In this document: piece by piece, positions 8,336 through 17,719 of the stretch
Layout: the number at the start of each line of letters is the position of its first letter
Numbering within the stretch: position 1 is the stretch's first letter
Source: Pseudomonas botevensis
GTDB lineage: Bacteria > Pseudomonadota > Gammaproteobacteria > Pseudomonadales > Pseudomonadaceae
Length of the DNA: 64,000 bases
Direction: 5' to 3'
Assembly (NCBI RefSeq): GCF_019145475.1
Contig: NZ_JAHTKI010000024.1
Span: 16,596-80,595, forward strand
Position numbers and translations under genes: made by a program
Notes under the pieces: model-generated
The model's database searches: none
What the model was told of the DNA's origin: nothing
Seen by the model: the letters and a program-made list of their open reading frames with translations, nothing else

Positions 8336-9808
8336 TCAGCGCTTGTCGCGGCGCTTCTTCTCGGTCTTCTTGTGGTGCGACATCAAACGACGCTTCTTGT
8401 TGACCTGGCGGTCGGTCAGCGTGTTCTTGTTGCCTTCGTACGGGTTCTCGCCGCCCTTGAACTCGATGCGGATCGGCGTACCGACCAGCTTCAGCACGCG
8501 GCGGTAAGTGTTTTCCAGATAACGCACGTACGACTTCGGCACTTTCTCGATCTGGTTGCCGTGGATCACGATCAGCGGCGGGTTCGCGCCACCGAGGTGG
8601 GCATACCGCAGCTTGATCCGGCGACCATTGACCATCGGCGGCTGGTGCTCGCTGACCGCATCTTCGAGGATCTGGGTCAGGCGGCTGGTCGGCCAGCGGG
8701 TGACCGCCGACTTGAACGAGTTCTGCACCGAACCGTACAGGTTGCCCACACCAGTGCCGTGCAGCGCCGAAATGAAGTGAATGTCGGCAAAGTCGACGAA
8801 GAACAGCCGGCGTTCCAGCTCGGTCTTCACGTAGTCGCGCTCACCCGGCGTCATGCCGTCCCACTTGTTGAGCGCAATGACCATCGCACGGCCCGACTCG
8901 AGCGCGAAGCCCAGCAGGTTGAGGTCGTGGTCGACCACGCCTTCGCGGGCATCCATCACAAAGATCACCACGTTGGCGTCTTTGATCGCCTGCAGGGTTT
9001 TGACCACGGAGAACTTTTCGACTTCTTCGTGGATCTTGCCGCGCTTGCGCACACCGGCGGTGTCGATCAGCGTGTACTTCTCTTCATTGCGCTCGAACGG
9101 AATGTAGATGCTGTCGCGCGTGGTGCCGGGCTGGTCGTATACGATCACCCGTTCTTCACCAAGCATGCGGTTGACCAGCGTCGACTTGCCGACGTTCGGC
9201 CGGCCGATGATGGCGATCTTGATGCCGTCCTTCTCGCTCGGGCCAGGAATGCGCTTGGCTTCCTCGCCTTCGGCAACTTCTTCGTCCTCTTCGCCTTCCT
9301 GCGGCTCGTCCTCATCCTTCGGAAACTCGCTCAGGGCGATTTCCAGCAGTTGAGTGATACCACGGCCATGGGCACCGGCGATCGGGATCGCGTCACCCAT
9401 GCCCATCGGGGCGAATTCGGCGCGGGCCATTTCCGGGTCGATGTTGTCGACCTTGTTGGCGACCACGTAGGAACGCTTGTTACGTTTGCGCAAGTGTTCG
9501 CCGATCATCTGGTCGGCAGCGGTGAAGCCGGCCTTGGCATCCACCAGGAACAGAACGACATCCGCTTCTTCAATGGCCAGCAGCGACTGCTCGGCCATTT
9601 TTTCGTCCATACCGTATTCGTCACCGGAGATACCGCCGGTGTCGATCAAAATGTAGGAACGCCCTTGCCACTTGGCCTCACCGTACTGGCGATCACGGGT
9701 CAGACCGGACAGGTCGCCGACGATGGCGTCGCGGGTCCGGGTCAGGCGGTTGAACAAGGTGGACTTGCCGACGTTCGGTCGGCCCACCAGGGCGATTACG
9801 GGAACCAT
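8336..9808 (-). CDS. der: Ribosome-assembly GTPase Der (EngA)
   Basis: A 490-residue double-GTPase essential for 50S subunit maturation. The first G domain starts at once (ALVGRPNVGKSTLFNRL, residues ~6–22), with DTGGIS and NKVD. The second repeats IIGRPNVGKSTLVNRML near residue 200, with DTAGVRKRGK and NKWD. A highly acidic linker (EDEPQEGEEDEEVAEGEE) separates them. The C-terminal KH-like domain ends in a Lys/Arg-rich tail. Start taken at MVPVIALVG (9808), the family's normal N-terminus, not the ATG four codons earlier. It is the last gene of the leftward hisS–yfgM–bamB–der series but has hairpins between it and bamB. Confidence 0.97.
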   Translation of the reverse strand: MVPVIALVGRPNVGKSTLFNRLTRTRDAIVGDLSGLTRDRQYGEAKWQGRSYILIDTGGISGDEYGMDEKMAEQSLLAIEEADVVLFLVDAKAGFTAADQMIGEHLRKRNKRSYVVANKVDNIDPEMARAEFAPMGMGDAIPIAGAHGRGITQLLEIALSEFPKDEDEPQEGEEDEEVAEGEEAKRIPGPSEKDGIKIAIIGRPNVGKSTLVNRMLGEERVIVYDQPGTTRDSIYIPFERNEEKYTLIDTAGVRKRGKIHEEVEKFSVVKTLQAIKDANVVIFVMDAREGVVDHDLNLLGFALESGRAMVIALNKWDGMTPGERDYVKTELERRLFFVDFADIHFISALHGTGVGNLYGSVQNSFKSAVTRWPTSRLTQILEDAVSEHQPPMVNGRRIKLRYAHLGGANPPLIVIHGNQIEKVPKSYVRYLENTYRRVLKLVGTPIRIEFKGGENPYEGNKNTLTDRQVNKKRRLMSHHKKTEKKRRDKR

Positions 9809-9840
9809 GCGGCTCTCCACTTCGTTATTTCAGAAAATAC

Positions 9841-9865
9841 AAAAGCCGCTGCGAGGCAGCGGCTG
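9841..9865 (-). terminator. Hairpin/terminator between bamB and der
   Basis: Read leftward: AGCCGCTGC – CTC – GCAGCGGCTTTT then GTATTTT. A second perfect hairpin without T tract (GCTTGGGG – ATCAA – CCCCAAGC, 9916–9936) sits directly after the bamB stop. Both could attenuate read-through into der or protect the bamB mRNA end. Confidence 0.7.
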
Positions 9866-9943
9866 GTGCTCGGGGCAACACCCATGGGTGCTGCAAACCC
9901 TGCAAATGCAAGGCCGCTTGGGGATCAACCCCAAGCATAGTTG

Positions 9944-11095
9944 TTACTTGATGGTCAGGGCTTCCAGTTTGCCGCTGTTGCCATACACATAAATCGTGTC
10001 GCCCACCACCAGCGGACGGGCACGCAGGCCGTCGCTGTCGATGCGCTCACGGCCGACGAAGCGACCGTCCACCTGGCTCAGCAGGTGCAGGTAACCTTCC
10101 AGGTCACCGACAGCAACGTAGCTGGAGAACACTTCCGGGGCCGACAGTTGACGACGGGCCAGCGAATCGTTGCTCCACAATGCGGTGGTGGAACGCTCGT
10201 CGACGCCTTCAACGGTGCCCGAGGACAGGCTCACGTAGACGCTGCCGAAGCCCTGGGCCAGACCGGCATAGCTCGACGCATCGCGCTGCCAGAGTTGACG
10301 ACCGCTTTCCAGGTCCAGTGCCGCCACGCGACCCTGATAGCTGGCGACGTACAGCGTACCGCCGGACAGCAGCAGGCCACCGTCGATGTCGACCACACGC
10401 TCCAGCTCGGAACGACCTTGTGGAATCGCGATACGCTGTTCCCATACCGGCACGCCGTTGGAAATGTCGACCGCGACCACTTTACCGGTCGACAGGCCAG
10501 CCACCGCGAGGCGGTTGGTGACGATCGGCGCGCTGGTGCCGCGCAGGGTCAGCACGGCTGGCGTGCTGTCATACACCCAGCGCTGGTTGCCGGTGGAAGC
10601 GTCCAGACCGATCAGACGATCGTCCTGGGTCTGCACCACCACCACGTCACCGTTGTTGGCCGGTGGCGCGAGGACTTCGCTGTTGACGCGCGCGCGCCAC
10701 TTCTCTTCGCCATTGATGGCGTCGAGGGCAATCACGTCGCCGCGCAGAGTGCCGATCAGGACCAGACCGTAACCCACGCCCACGGCGCCGGACACAGGCA
10801 GTTCAAGATCCTTTTTCCACTTCACGTCGCCGTTGCTGCGATCCATCCCCATCACGATACCGGTCACATCGGCCGCATAGATGGAATCACCATCGATCGC
10901 CGGCACCAGCATGTTGTAGGTTTCGCCCTGACCGTCACCGATCGAACGGCTCCACTGCTTGTGCAGAACCACTTCTTCTTTGAAGTCGGTCAGTTCGGCC
11001 GGTGGCAGTTCTTTCTTGCTGTTGCTGCTGCAACCCGCGGCCAGAATGGCCAGAGCCAGCAATGCTGCATGCTTCCAACGGATCACGTCACGCAT
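9944..11095 (-). CDS. bamB: Outer-membrane protein assembly factor BamB
   Basis: A 383-residue lipoprotein of the BAM complex, which folds beta-barrel proteins into the outer membrane. The signal peptide ends in a lipobox, ILAAGC, with the lipidated Cys near residue 21. The rest is an eight-bladed beta-propeller of PQQ-like repeats (for example SNGDVKWKKDL, INGEEKWRARV, STGNQRWVYD, SNGVPVWEQRI, ESGRQLWQRDA). The start at 11095 overlaps the last bases of the upstream yfgM-like gene by 8 bp; longer in-frame extensions lie inside that gene. Confidence 0.95.
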   Translation of the reverse strand: MRDVIRWKHAALLALAILAAGCSSNSKKELPPAELTDFKEEVVLHKQWSRSIGDGQGETYNMLVPAIDGDSIYAADVTGIVMGMDRSNGDVKWKKDLELPVSGAVGVGYGLVLIGTLRGDVIALDAINGEEKWRARVNSEVLAPPANNGDVVVVQTQDDRLIGLDASTGNQRWVYDSTPAVLTLRGTSAPIVTNRLAVAGLSTGKVVAVDISNGVPVWEQRIAIPQGRSELERVVDIDGGLLLSGGTLYVASYQGRVAALDLESGRQLWQRDASSYAGLAQGFGSVYVSLSSGTVEGVDERSTTALWSNDSLARRQLSAPEVFSSYVAVGDLEGYLHLLSQVDGRFVGRERIDSDGLRARPLVVGDTIYVYGNSGKLEALTIK

Positions 11096-11729
11096 CCCCT
11101 TTGGCCAGGTCGTCCAGCTTGATTTGAAGGCCACCAACCGCCGCTTCATCCGACAGTGCCGCCTTGGCTTTTTGATACGCAGCGTTCGCTTCATCGGTAC
11201 GGCCCAGCTGTACCAGCAGGTCGCCCTTGAGTTCTTCGCGAGTCGCCAGGAACGACTTGTCGGCATCGCCTTCAAGCAGTTTCAGGCCTTCTTCCGGCTT
11301 GTTCTGACCACCCAGTACCTGCGCCAGACGCTGACGGGCGATTTCGCCCAGCGCCGGGTTGGCAGGTTTGGCCACAATGGCCTTGAGCTCGGTCACCGCG
11401 TCGTCCAGCTTGCCGCTGTCAACCGCGACCTTGGCCACGAACAGGCTGCCGTACTGCGCGTAGGCAGTGCCGCCGAACTCGCTGTTGAGCTTGCCGGCCA
11501 GATCCGCGACGCGCGCGGCGTCAGGCTTGCCATCCGGGGTCAGCGTGGTTTCCAGCAGTTGCTGATAGAGCACCGAGGCACCTTGCGACTGGTTGCTCTG
11601 ATACTTGTGAAAAGCCTGCCAGCCGAACACGATGACCAGCGCCAACAGGCCGCCAGTGACCAGAGGTTTGCCGTTGCGTGCCCACCAGTCCTTCAAATCC
11701 GCCAACTGTTCGTCTTCGGTACTCGACAC
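11088..11729 (-). CDS. YfgM-like tetratricopeptide protein (Sec ancillary subunit)
   Basis: A 213-residue inner-membrane protein with one N-terminal TM segment (GKPLVTGGLLALVIVFGWQAF, residues ~19–39) after a short cytoplasmic part. A periplasmic helical-repeat domain of the TPR_21 type follows. In E. coli YfgM associates with the SecYEG translocon and PpiD and helps deliver periplasmic clients. It sits between hisS and bamB exactly as yfgM does in other gamma-proteobacteria and overlaps bamB, indicating cotranscription. Confidence 0.9.
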   Translation of the reverse strand: MSSTEDEQLADLKDWWARNGKPLVTGGLLALVIVFGWQAFHKYQSNQSQGASVLYQQLLETTLTPDGKPDAARVADLAGKLNSEFGGTAYAQYGSLFVAKVAVDSGKLDDAVTELKAIVAKPANPALGEIARQRLAQVLGGQNKPEEGLKLLEGDADKSFLATREELKGDLLVQLGRTDEANAAYQKAKAALSDEAAVGGLQIKLDDLAKGDA

Positions 11730-11769
11730 CCCAATACTCCTTAATCGCTAAATCGGCTGTTTGACAGCT

Positions 11770-13059
11770 TCAAGCCTGCACGACGCAGGTGGCCAGGTGT
11801 GCAGCGAGCGCATCCCAGGCAATGTTTTGTTGTTCGCCCTGACCACGCAGGGGTTTGACACCTACCACTTGCTGAGCCATTTCGTCGTCACCGAGGATCA
11901 GTGCGAACAGCGCACCGCTCTTGTCGGCTTTCTTGAACTGGCTTTTGAAACTGCCGGCACCGGCATTGACTTGCAGGCGCAGGTTCGGCAACTGGTCGCG
12001 CACGCGCTCGGCCAGGGCCAGACCGGCCAGCTCCGCGGCTTCCCCGAAGGCGCAGAGATAGACGTCGACCTGACGGGAGATTTCCTCCGGAATCTGCTCA
12101 AGGGTTTCCAGCATCAATACCAGACGTTCGATGCCCATGGCGAAACCAACGCCGGTGGTCGGCTTGCCGCCCATCTGCTCGACCAGACCGTCGTAACGGC
12201 CGCCGGCGCATACCGTGCCCTGGGCGCCGAGCTTGTCGGTGACCCATTCGAAAACGGTCTTGCTGTAGTAATCCAGGCCGCGCACCAGTTTCGGATTGAG
12301 CACGTAAGGAATGCCGACGGCATCCAGACGCGCCTTCAGACCTTCGAAGTGCTCACGGGACTCGTCATCCAGGTAATCGGCCATTTTCGGCGCATCGACC
12401 AGCACCGCCTGAGTGTCGGCATTCTTGGTGTCGAGCACGCGCAGCGGGTTGGTCTTCAGACGGCGCTGGCTGTCTTCGTCGAGCTTGTCGTGATGCGCCG
12501 AGAGATACTCGACCAGCGCTTCCCGATAACGCCCACGGGACTCGCTGGTGCCCAGGCTGTTGAGTTCAAGCTTGACCGCATCGCGAATGCCCAGCTCGCC
12601 CCACAGGCGCCAGGTCAGCACGATCAGCTCGGCGTCGATGTCCGGGCCGTCGAGGTTGAAGACTTCCAGACCGATCTGGTGGAACTGGCGATAACGGCCT
12701 TTCTGCGGACGCTCGTGGCGGAACATCGGGCCGATGTACCAGAGCTTCTGAACCTGGCCGCCGCCGGTGATACCGTGTTCGAGTACGGCACGCACGCAGG
12801 CGGCGGTGCCTTCCGGACGCAGGGTCAGGGAGTCGCCGTTGCGGTCGTCGAAGGTATACATCTCTTTTTCGACGATGTCGGTCACTTCACCGATCGAGCG
12901 CTTGAACAGCTCGGTGAACTCGACGATCGGCATGCGGATCTGGCGGTAACCGTAGTTATCCAGCAAACGGGCGACGGTGCCTTCGAAATAACGCCATAGC
13001 GGAGTCTGTTCGGGCAGGATGTCGTTCATGCCACGGATGGCTTGCAGAGACTTGCTCAC
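11770..13059 (-). CDS. hisS: Histidyl-tRNA synthetase
   Basis: HisRS (429 aa), a class II aminoacyl-tRNA synthetase charging tRNA-His. The N-terminus carries IRGMNDILPEQ. Motif 2 reads MFRHERPQKGRYRQFHQIG, preceded by LRPEGTAACVRA. The HisRS-specific LVRGLDYYSKTVFEW is near residue 260, and motif 3 (GVGFAMGIERL) near 310. The C-terminal ~100 residues form the anticodon-binding domain. Length and neighbours (ispG upstream, yfgM downstream) are standard. Confidence 0.98.
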   Translation of the reverse strand: MSKSLQAIRGMNDILPEQTPLWRYFEGTVARLLDNYGYRQIRMPIVEFTELFKRSIGEVTDIVEKEMYTFDDRNGDSLTLRPEGTAACVRAVLEHGITGGGQVQKLWYIGPMFRHERPQKGRYRQFHQIGLEVFNLDGPDIDAELIVLTWRLWGELGIRDAVKLELNSLGTSESRGRYREALVEYLSAHHDKLDEDSQRRLKTNPLRVLDTKNADTQAVLVDAPKMADYLDDESREHFEGLKARLDAVGIPYVLNPKLVRGLDYYSKTVFEWVTDKLGAQGTVCAGGRYDGLVEQMGGKPTTGVGFAMGIERLVLMLETLEQIPEEISRQVDVYLCAFGEAAELAGLALAERVRDQLPNLRLQVNAGAGSFKSQFKKADKSGALFALILGDDEMAQQVVGVKPLRGQGEQQNIAWDALAAHLATCVVQA

Positions 13060-13097
13060 TTTAAATCCTTAAATTCGTTCGGCGCTGTCAGTCAGGT

Positions 13098-14207
13098 TCA
13101 GCCGCGCGCGATAACTGCTGCGTCAGCTTCGACCTTCTCGGCCGCTTTCTCGCGGATCAGCTTTTCCAGCTCGTCCACCAGATTGTCATTCGTCAGTTTC
13201 TGCGACGGCTTGCCGTCGATGTAAATCAGGTTCGGCGTGCCGCCGGTCAAGCCGATATGGGCTTCCTTGGCTTCGCCGGGACCGTTGACCACACAGCCGA
13301 TCACCGCGACATCCAGCGGCACCAGCAGGTCTTCAAGCCGTCCTTCCAGCTCGTTCATGGTCTTGACCACATCGAAGTTCTGCCGCGAGCAGCTCGGGCA
13401 GGCGATGAAGTTGATACCACGGGAACGCAGATGCAGGGACTTGAGAATGTCGTAACCGACCTTCACTTCCTCGACCGGATCGGCCGCCAGCGAGATGCGG
13501 ATAGTATCGCCAATCCCCTCGGCGAGCAGCATACCTAGGCCCACGGCGGATTTCACCGTACCCGAACGCAAACCACCGGCTTCGGTGATGCCCAGGTGCA
13601 GCGGCTGGACGATTTCCTTGGCCAGCAAACGGTAGGCTTCGACGGCCATGAACACGTCGGAAGCCTTCACGCTGACCTTGAAGTCCTGGAAATTCAGGCG
13701 TTCGAGGTGTTCGACGTGACGCAGGGCCGATTCGACCAGCGCGGCTGGCGTCGGCTCGCCGTATTTCTTTTGCAGGTCTTTTTCCAGGGAACCGGCGTTG
13801 ACGCCGATGCGGATCGGGATCCCGCGATCACGGGCGGCATCCACCACCGCGCGCACGCGGTCTTCGCGACCGATGTTGCCCGGGTTGATCCGCAGGCAAT
13901 CGACACCCAGTTCGGCCACACGCAGGGCGATCCGGTAGTCGAAGTGAATGTCGGCAACCAGCGGCACCTTGACCAGTTGCTTGATCTTGCCGAACGCCTC
14001 GGCGGCGTCCATGTCCGGCACCGATACCCGCACGATGTCGACACCGGCCGCTTCCAGACGATTGATCTGGGCGACGGTGGCCGCGACGTCATTGGTGTCG
14101 CTGTTGGTCATGCTCTGCACAGCGATAGGCGCATCGCCGCCAACCGGTACGTTACCGACCCAGATCTTGCGCGATTCGCGACGTTTGATTGGAGATTCGC
14201 CGTGCAT
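13098..14207 (-). CDS. ispG: 4-hydroxy-3-methylbut-2-enyl diphosphate synthase
   Basis: IspG/GcpE (369 aa), the [4Fe-4S] enzyme converting MEcPP to HMBPP in the MEP isoprenoid pathway. The TIM-barrel N-terminal part contains VQSMTNSDTNDV and LVADIHFDYRIAL. The cluster ligands are in the C-terminal half at CPSCSRQNFD and GCVVNGPGE. It depends on the Isc machinery encoded nearby. Its start lies 3 bp beyond the rodZ stop, so it is part of the same leftward transcript. Confidence 0.98.
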   Translation of the reverse strand: MHGESPIKRRESRKIWVGNVPVGGDAPIAVQSMTNSDTNDVAATVAQINRLEAAGVDIVRVSVPDMDAAEAFGKIKQLVKVPLVADIHFDYRIALRVAELGVDCLRINPGNIGREDRVRAVVDAARDRGIPIRIGVNAGSLEKDLQKKYGEPTPAALVESALRHVEHLERLNFQDFKVSVKASDVFMAVEAYRLLAKEIVQPLHLGITEAGGLRSGTVKSAVGLGMLLAEGIGDTIRISLAADPVEEVKVGYDILKSLHLRSRGINFIACPSCSRQNFDVVKTMNELEGRLEDLLVPLDVAVIGCVVNGPGEAKEAHIGLTGGTPNLIYIDGKPSQKLTNDNLVDELEKLIREKAAEKVEADAAVIARG

Positions 14208-14210
14208 GAC

Positions 14211-15257
14211 TTATTGACCCAACTTCAGGCGAGCAGTCTCGCCACTGGTGAACGGAGCGACATCGACCGGCTGGCCGTTGTAGCTGACCTGCGCGCCACG
14301 GGCAACGCCCAGACGCACGGCAAACGGCGGCTTGCCGACAACCGACAGGCTGTCGCCTTTGCGCTTGAGGCCGCTGTAGAGCACTTTACCGCTGCCATCG
14401 GTGACCTGAGTCCAGCAATCGGCGATGAACTGCACCGAAACCTGCCCTTGGCCCGCGACCGGAACGGCCGGTGCAGGAGCAGGAGCCACAGCCGGAGCTG
14501 TTGGAGCGGCCACGGTCGGAGCCGGTGTAGCCGGAGCCGCCGGTGCCGGAGTGGCCGGGGCAGCAACGACAGGAGCCGGGGTGTGAACCGGCGCGGCAGG
14601 CGTTGCCGCCGGGGCGACAGGCGCCGGAACAACCGGCTCGGCGGCCGGAGCGGCAGCTTCGGTGCCGGTCGACTCAGCGGTGGTTTCGGATTGTGGCAGC
14701 GCCAGGGCGGTCGAACCCTCAGCCTGACCTTCCGCGACAGCCTGGTCTTCCGGCTCGTCCAGCGGATGAATCTGGGTGGTGCCGTCGGCGCCTTCGACTT
14801 CGACATGCTCCGGCGCCAGGCTCATCAGATCCTTGGTCCGCAGCGAAGTCTGATCCTGCCACCAGACGAAACCGCCGCCGATAACGGCGACCAGCAGCAA
14901 CAGGCTGACGATGCGCAAAATGGTGTGGGAAACCCGTACCGGTTCCTCGATGCGGCCCAAGGCGTGGACATTGCTGCCTTGAGAGTCGGTGCCGGTGGAC
15001 TGGTCGAACTGCTGGACCAGAACGGTCTGATCCATACCGAGCAACTTGGCGTAGGCGCGAATGTAACCGCGAGCGAAGGTGTGCCCCGGCAGTTTGTCGA
15101 ACGCGCCGGCTTCAAGATTGCTCAGGGAAGTCACAGTGAGGTTGAGCTTGAGGGCCACTTCAGCCAGCGACCAGCCATTGCTTTCGCGGGCCTGGCGCAG
15201 GGTCTCACCGGGGTTAACGCGATTCGCTGCTACAACTTCGGGATGCGCCGCTTTCAT
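14211..15257 (-). CDS. rodZ: Cytoskeletal cell-shape protein RodZ
   Basis: RodZ (348 aa) links cytoplasmic MreB filaments to the elongasome. An N-terminal HTH_25 domain (about residues 15–85: GETLRQARESNGWSLAEVA…) binds MreB. A single TM segment (ILRIVSLLLLVAVIGGGFVWW) lies near residue 120. A long Pro/Ala/Val-rich linker (about 185–265) and a C-terminal periplasmic DUF4115 beta-domain (CWTQVTDGSGKVLYSGL) follow. Of two adjacent ATGs I prefer the second, five bases after GGAG; the first (15260) overlaps the pilW stop as ATGA. Confidence 0.95.
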   Translation of the reverse strand: MKAAHPEVVAANRVNPGETLRQARESNGWSLAEVALKLNLTVTSLSNLEAGAFDKLPGHTFARGYIRAYAKLLGMDQTVLVQQFDQSTGTDSQGSNVHALGRIEEPVRVSHTILRIVSLLLLVAVIGGGFVWWQDQTSLRTKDLMSLAPEHVEVEGADGTTQIHPLDEPEDQAVAEGQAEGSTALALPQSETTAESTGTEAAAPAAEPVVPAPVAPAATPAAPVHTPAPVVAAPATPAPAAPATPAPTVAAPTAPAVAPAPAPAVPVAGQGQVSVQFIADCWTQVTDGSGKVLYSGLKRKGDSLSVVGKPPFAVRLGVARGAQVSYNGQPVDVAPFTSGETARLKLGQ

Positions 15258-16015
15258 CATTGCTCCGACAGGTATTGCTGATATTCCGGCGTACCGGGAT
15301 AGAGTCGTTTTAATTGCAGGCCATAACTGGCGGCCTTGTCGCGATCTTCAAACACTTTTGCCAACCGGACGCCGAGCAACAGACTACGTGCATTTTGTTC
15401 GGCAAGCAGGTTGTATTGGTCGTAATAGTCACGCGCGGGCACATAATGCCTGTCTTCGAATGACAACTCAGCCATTTCCAGCAAGGCGCGCGGTTGTTGG
15501 CGGTTCAGACGCAACGCTTTTTCCAGCTGTTGCTGCGCCACATCCCGCTGACCGAGCTTGGCGGCCGTCATGCCGAGGTTTTCGAACACTCGCGAACGCT
15601 CAGGATACAGGGTATCGGCGGCGGCCTGTTCAAAACGCTCGTAGGCTTCCTTGTAACGCTGTTCTTCGTAGAGAAAACTGCCGTAATTGTTGAGGATACG
15701 GGCATCGGCGGGACGCGAGGACAAGGCCTTGCGGAAATGCTCGTCAGCCAGCTTTGGCTCCATCTCGGCCTGAAACACCAGCGCCAGGGCGGCGTTGGCG
15801 TCCGGATCCGAGCCGTCGAGCTCCAGCGCCTTCTTCAGCGGCACCTTGGCACGCTCGGTCATGCCTTGCTGCAAATACCCCAGCCCCAACTGCACGTAGG
15901 CAGTCCGCGCCTCATCGCGGCCCTTGCTGGTCTTCATCGGGTTGTAGTCGCCCGACAGAACACAACCAGCACACAGGCTGGCCCACAGCAACAGCAGCGC
16001 AAAGCGCAGGGACAT
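15257..16015 (-). CDS. pilW: Type IV pilus biogenesis/stability lipoprotein PilW (PilF)
   Basis: A 252-residue outer-membrane lipoprotein with lipobox LCAGC (Cys near residue 18). Six TPR-type helical repeats follow (for example YVQLGLGYLQQGMTERA, PDANAALALVFQAE, ARILNNYGSFLYEEQRY). PilF/PilW pilots the PilQ secretin to the outer membrane and is required for its multimerisation. Location between rlmN and rodZ matches P. aeruginosa pilF. Its stop overlaps the first rodZ ATG. Confidence 0.93.
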   Translation of the reverse strand: MSLRFALLLLWASLCAGCVLSGDYNPMKTSKGRDEARTAYVQLGLGYLQQGMTERAKVPLKKALELDGSDPDANAALALVFQAEMEPKLADEHFRKALSSRPADARILNNYGSFLYEEQRYKEAYERFEQAAADTLYPERSRVFENLGMTAAKLGQRDVAQQQLEKALRLNRQQPRALLEMAELSFEDRHYVPARDYYDQYNLLAEQNARSLLLGVRLAKVFEDRDKAASYGLQLKRLYPGTPEYQQYLSEQ

Positions 16016-16027
16016 AGAGATCCTCTC

Positions 16028-17176
16028 TTAGTTAGTGTTCGCGGCGTTCTGCGCCAGATCGCTGTCGGCGCTCAACTCACGCACGGCGATATAACGTTCG
16101 CTGCGACGGGTGCGATCCATCACCTGCCCTACCAATTGACCACAGGCCGCGTCGATGTCTTCACCACGGGTGGTGCGGACGGTGACGTTGAAACCGGCCT
16201 GGTGAAGCTGATCCTGGAACCGGCGAATAGCATTGTTGCTCGGCCGCTCGTACCCGGAATGCGGGAACGGGTTGAACGGAATCAGGTTGATCTTGCACGG
16301 AATATCCTTGAGCAGCTCGATCATCTCCACCGCGTGCTCAAGCTTGTCGTTGACGTCCTTGAGCAGGGTGTACTCGATGGTCAGCACGCGCTTTTCGCCA
16401 AGGGCGGACATATAGCGCACGCAGGAGTCGAGCAGCATCTTAAGCGGATATTTCTTGTTGATCGGCACCAATTGGTTACGCAATGCGTCATTCGGTGCAT
16501 GCAGGGACAACGCCAGGGATACATCGATGTGCTTGGCCAGCTCATCGATCATCGGCACCACACCCGACGTGGACAGGGTCACGCGGCGCTTGGAGATCCC
16601 GTAGCCCAGATCATCCATCATCAGATGCATGGCGGCCACGACGTTGTCGAAGTTCAGCAGCGGTTCGCCCATGCCCATCATCACCACGTTGGTGATGGCA
16701 CGGTCGATGGTGGCCGGAACACTGCCGAAGGATTTGTTGGCAATCCACACCTGGCCGATGACTTCGGCGGCGGTGAGGTTGCTGTTGAAGCCTTGCTTGC
16801 CGGTGGAGCAGAAACTGCAGTCCAGGGCACAGCCTGCCTGGGACGAAACGCACAGAGTGCCGCGTTTGCCCTGGGGAATGTACACGGTCTCGACACAGCT
16901 GCCGGACGCCACGCGCACCACCCACTTACGGGTGCCGTCGCTGGAAATGTCCTCGCTGACCACTTCGGGACCACGGACCTCAGCAACAGCCTTGAGCTTT
17001 TCACGCAAGGCCTTGCTGACGTTCGTCATGGCGTCGAAATCATCGACGCCAAAGTGGTGAATCCATTTCATTACCTGACCGGCACGGAAACGCTTCTCCC
17101 CGATTGAGTCGAAGAATTTTTCCATTTCCGGCTGGGTCAGACCCAGCAGGTTGGTTTTAACAGTCGATGTAGTCAT
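16028..17176 (-). CDS. rlmN: Dual-specificity 23S rRNA/tRNA methyltransferase RlmN
   Basis: A 382-residue radical-SAM enzyme methylating C2 of A2503 in 23S rRNA and of A37 in some tRNAs. The CxxxCxxC cluster motif is CALDCSFC near residue 115, followed by STGKQGFNSNLTAAE. The SAM-binding GMGEPLLNFDNV is near 175. A methyl-carrying Cys is expected near the C-terminus (DAACGQLVGQ near 350). The start at MTTSTVKTNLLGLTQ is chosen over an ATG seven codons upstream that lies closer to ndk. Confidence 0.97.
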   Translation of the reverse strand: MTTSTVKTNLLGLTQPEMEKFFDSIGEKRFRAGQVMKWIHHFGVDDFDAMTNVSKALREKLKAVAEVRGPEVVSEDISSDGTRKWVVRVASGSCVETVYIPQGKRGTLCVSSQAGCALDCSFCSTGKQGFNSNLTAAEVIGQVWIANKSFGSVPATIDRAITNVVMMGMGEPLLNFDNVVAAMHLMMDDLGYGISKRRVTLSTSGVVPMIDELAKHIDVSLALSLHAPNDALRNQLVPINKKYPLKMLLDSCVRYMSALGEKRVLTIEYTLLKDVNDKLEHAVEMIELLKDIPCKINLIPFNPFPHSGYERPSNNAIRRFQDQLHQAGFNVTVRTTRGEDIDAACGQLVGQVMDRTRRSERYIAVRELSADSDLAQNAANTN

Positions 17177-17205
17177 GGATTCACCTTCACTCATCAAGCC
17201 AATGC

Positions 17206-17631
17206 TTAGCGAGTGGTTACTTCAGTAGCTGCGAAGAAGTAAGCGATTTCGCGAGCAGCAGCGGCTTCGGAGTCCGAACCGTGAACGGCGTTGGCGTCGA
17301 TCGACTCGGCGAAGTCAGCACGGATGGTGCCTGGAGCAGCTTCTTTAGGGTTGGTAGCGCCCATCAGCTCACGGTTGCGAGCGATGGCGTTTTCGCCTTC
17401 CAGAACCTGAACGACAACCGGACCGGAAGTCATGAAGGCAACCAGGTCACCGAAGAAGCCACGAGCGCTGTGCTCGGCGTAGAAGCCTTCAGCTTCGGCT
17501 TTGGACAGTTGCTTCAGTTTCGAAGCTACAACGCGCAGGCCAGCTTCTTCGAAGCGAGTGGTGATCTTGCCGATCACGTTTTTGGCAACGGCGTCAGGCT
17601 TGATGATGGAGAAAGTACGTTGAACAGCCAT
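17206..17631 (-). CDS. ndk: Nucleoside diphosphate kinase
   Basis: Ndk (141 aa) balances NTP/dNTP pools by gamma-phosphate exchange. The start MAVQRTFSIIKPDAVAKN carries the family's KPDAV. The phospho-histidine lies in the signature NAVHGSDSEAAAAREI near residue 117. Standard length, and typically located between the isc operon and rlmN in pseudomonads. Confidence 0.98.
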   Translation of the reverse strand: MAVQRTFSIIKPDAVAKNVIGKITTRFEEAGLRVVASKLKQLSKAEAEGFYAEHSARGFFGDLVAFMTSGPVVVQVLEGENAIARNRELMGATNPKEAAPGTIRADFAESIDANAVHGSDSEAAAAREIAYFFAATEVTTR

Positions 17632-17659
17632 GGTGTAACTCCAGAAACGGTAATTTGCG

Positions 17660-17691
17660 AAAAATTAAACCCGCGAATTATACGCGGGTTC
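17660..17691 (-). terminator. Terminator after the isc operon
   Basis: Read leftward: GAACCCGCG – TATAATT – CGCGGGTT followed by TAATTTTT. The loop sequence TATAAT also resembles a -10 element and could serve an ndk promoter, but no good -35 is present. Confidence 0.75.
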
Positions 17692-17719
17692 TTGGGTATT
17701 GCCTAACCTGCGAGGACGA

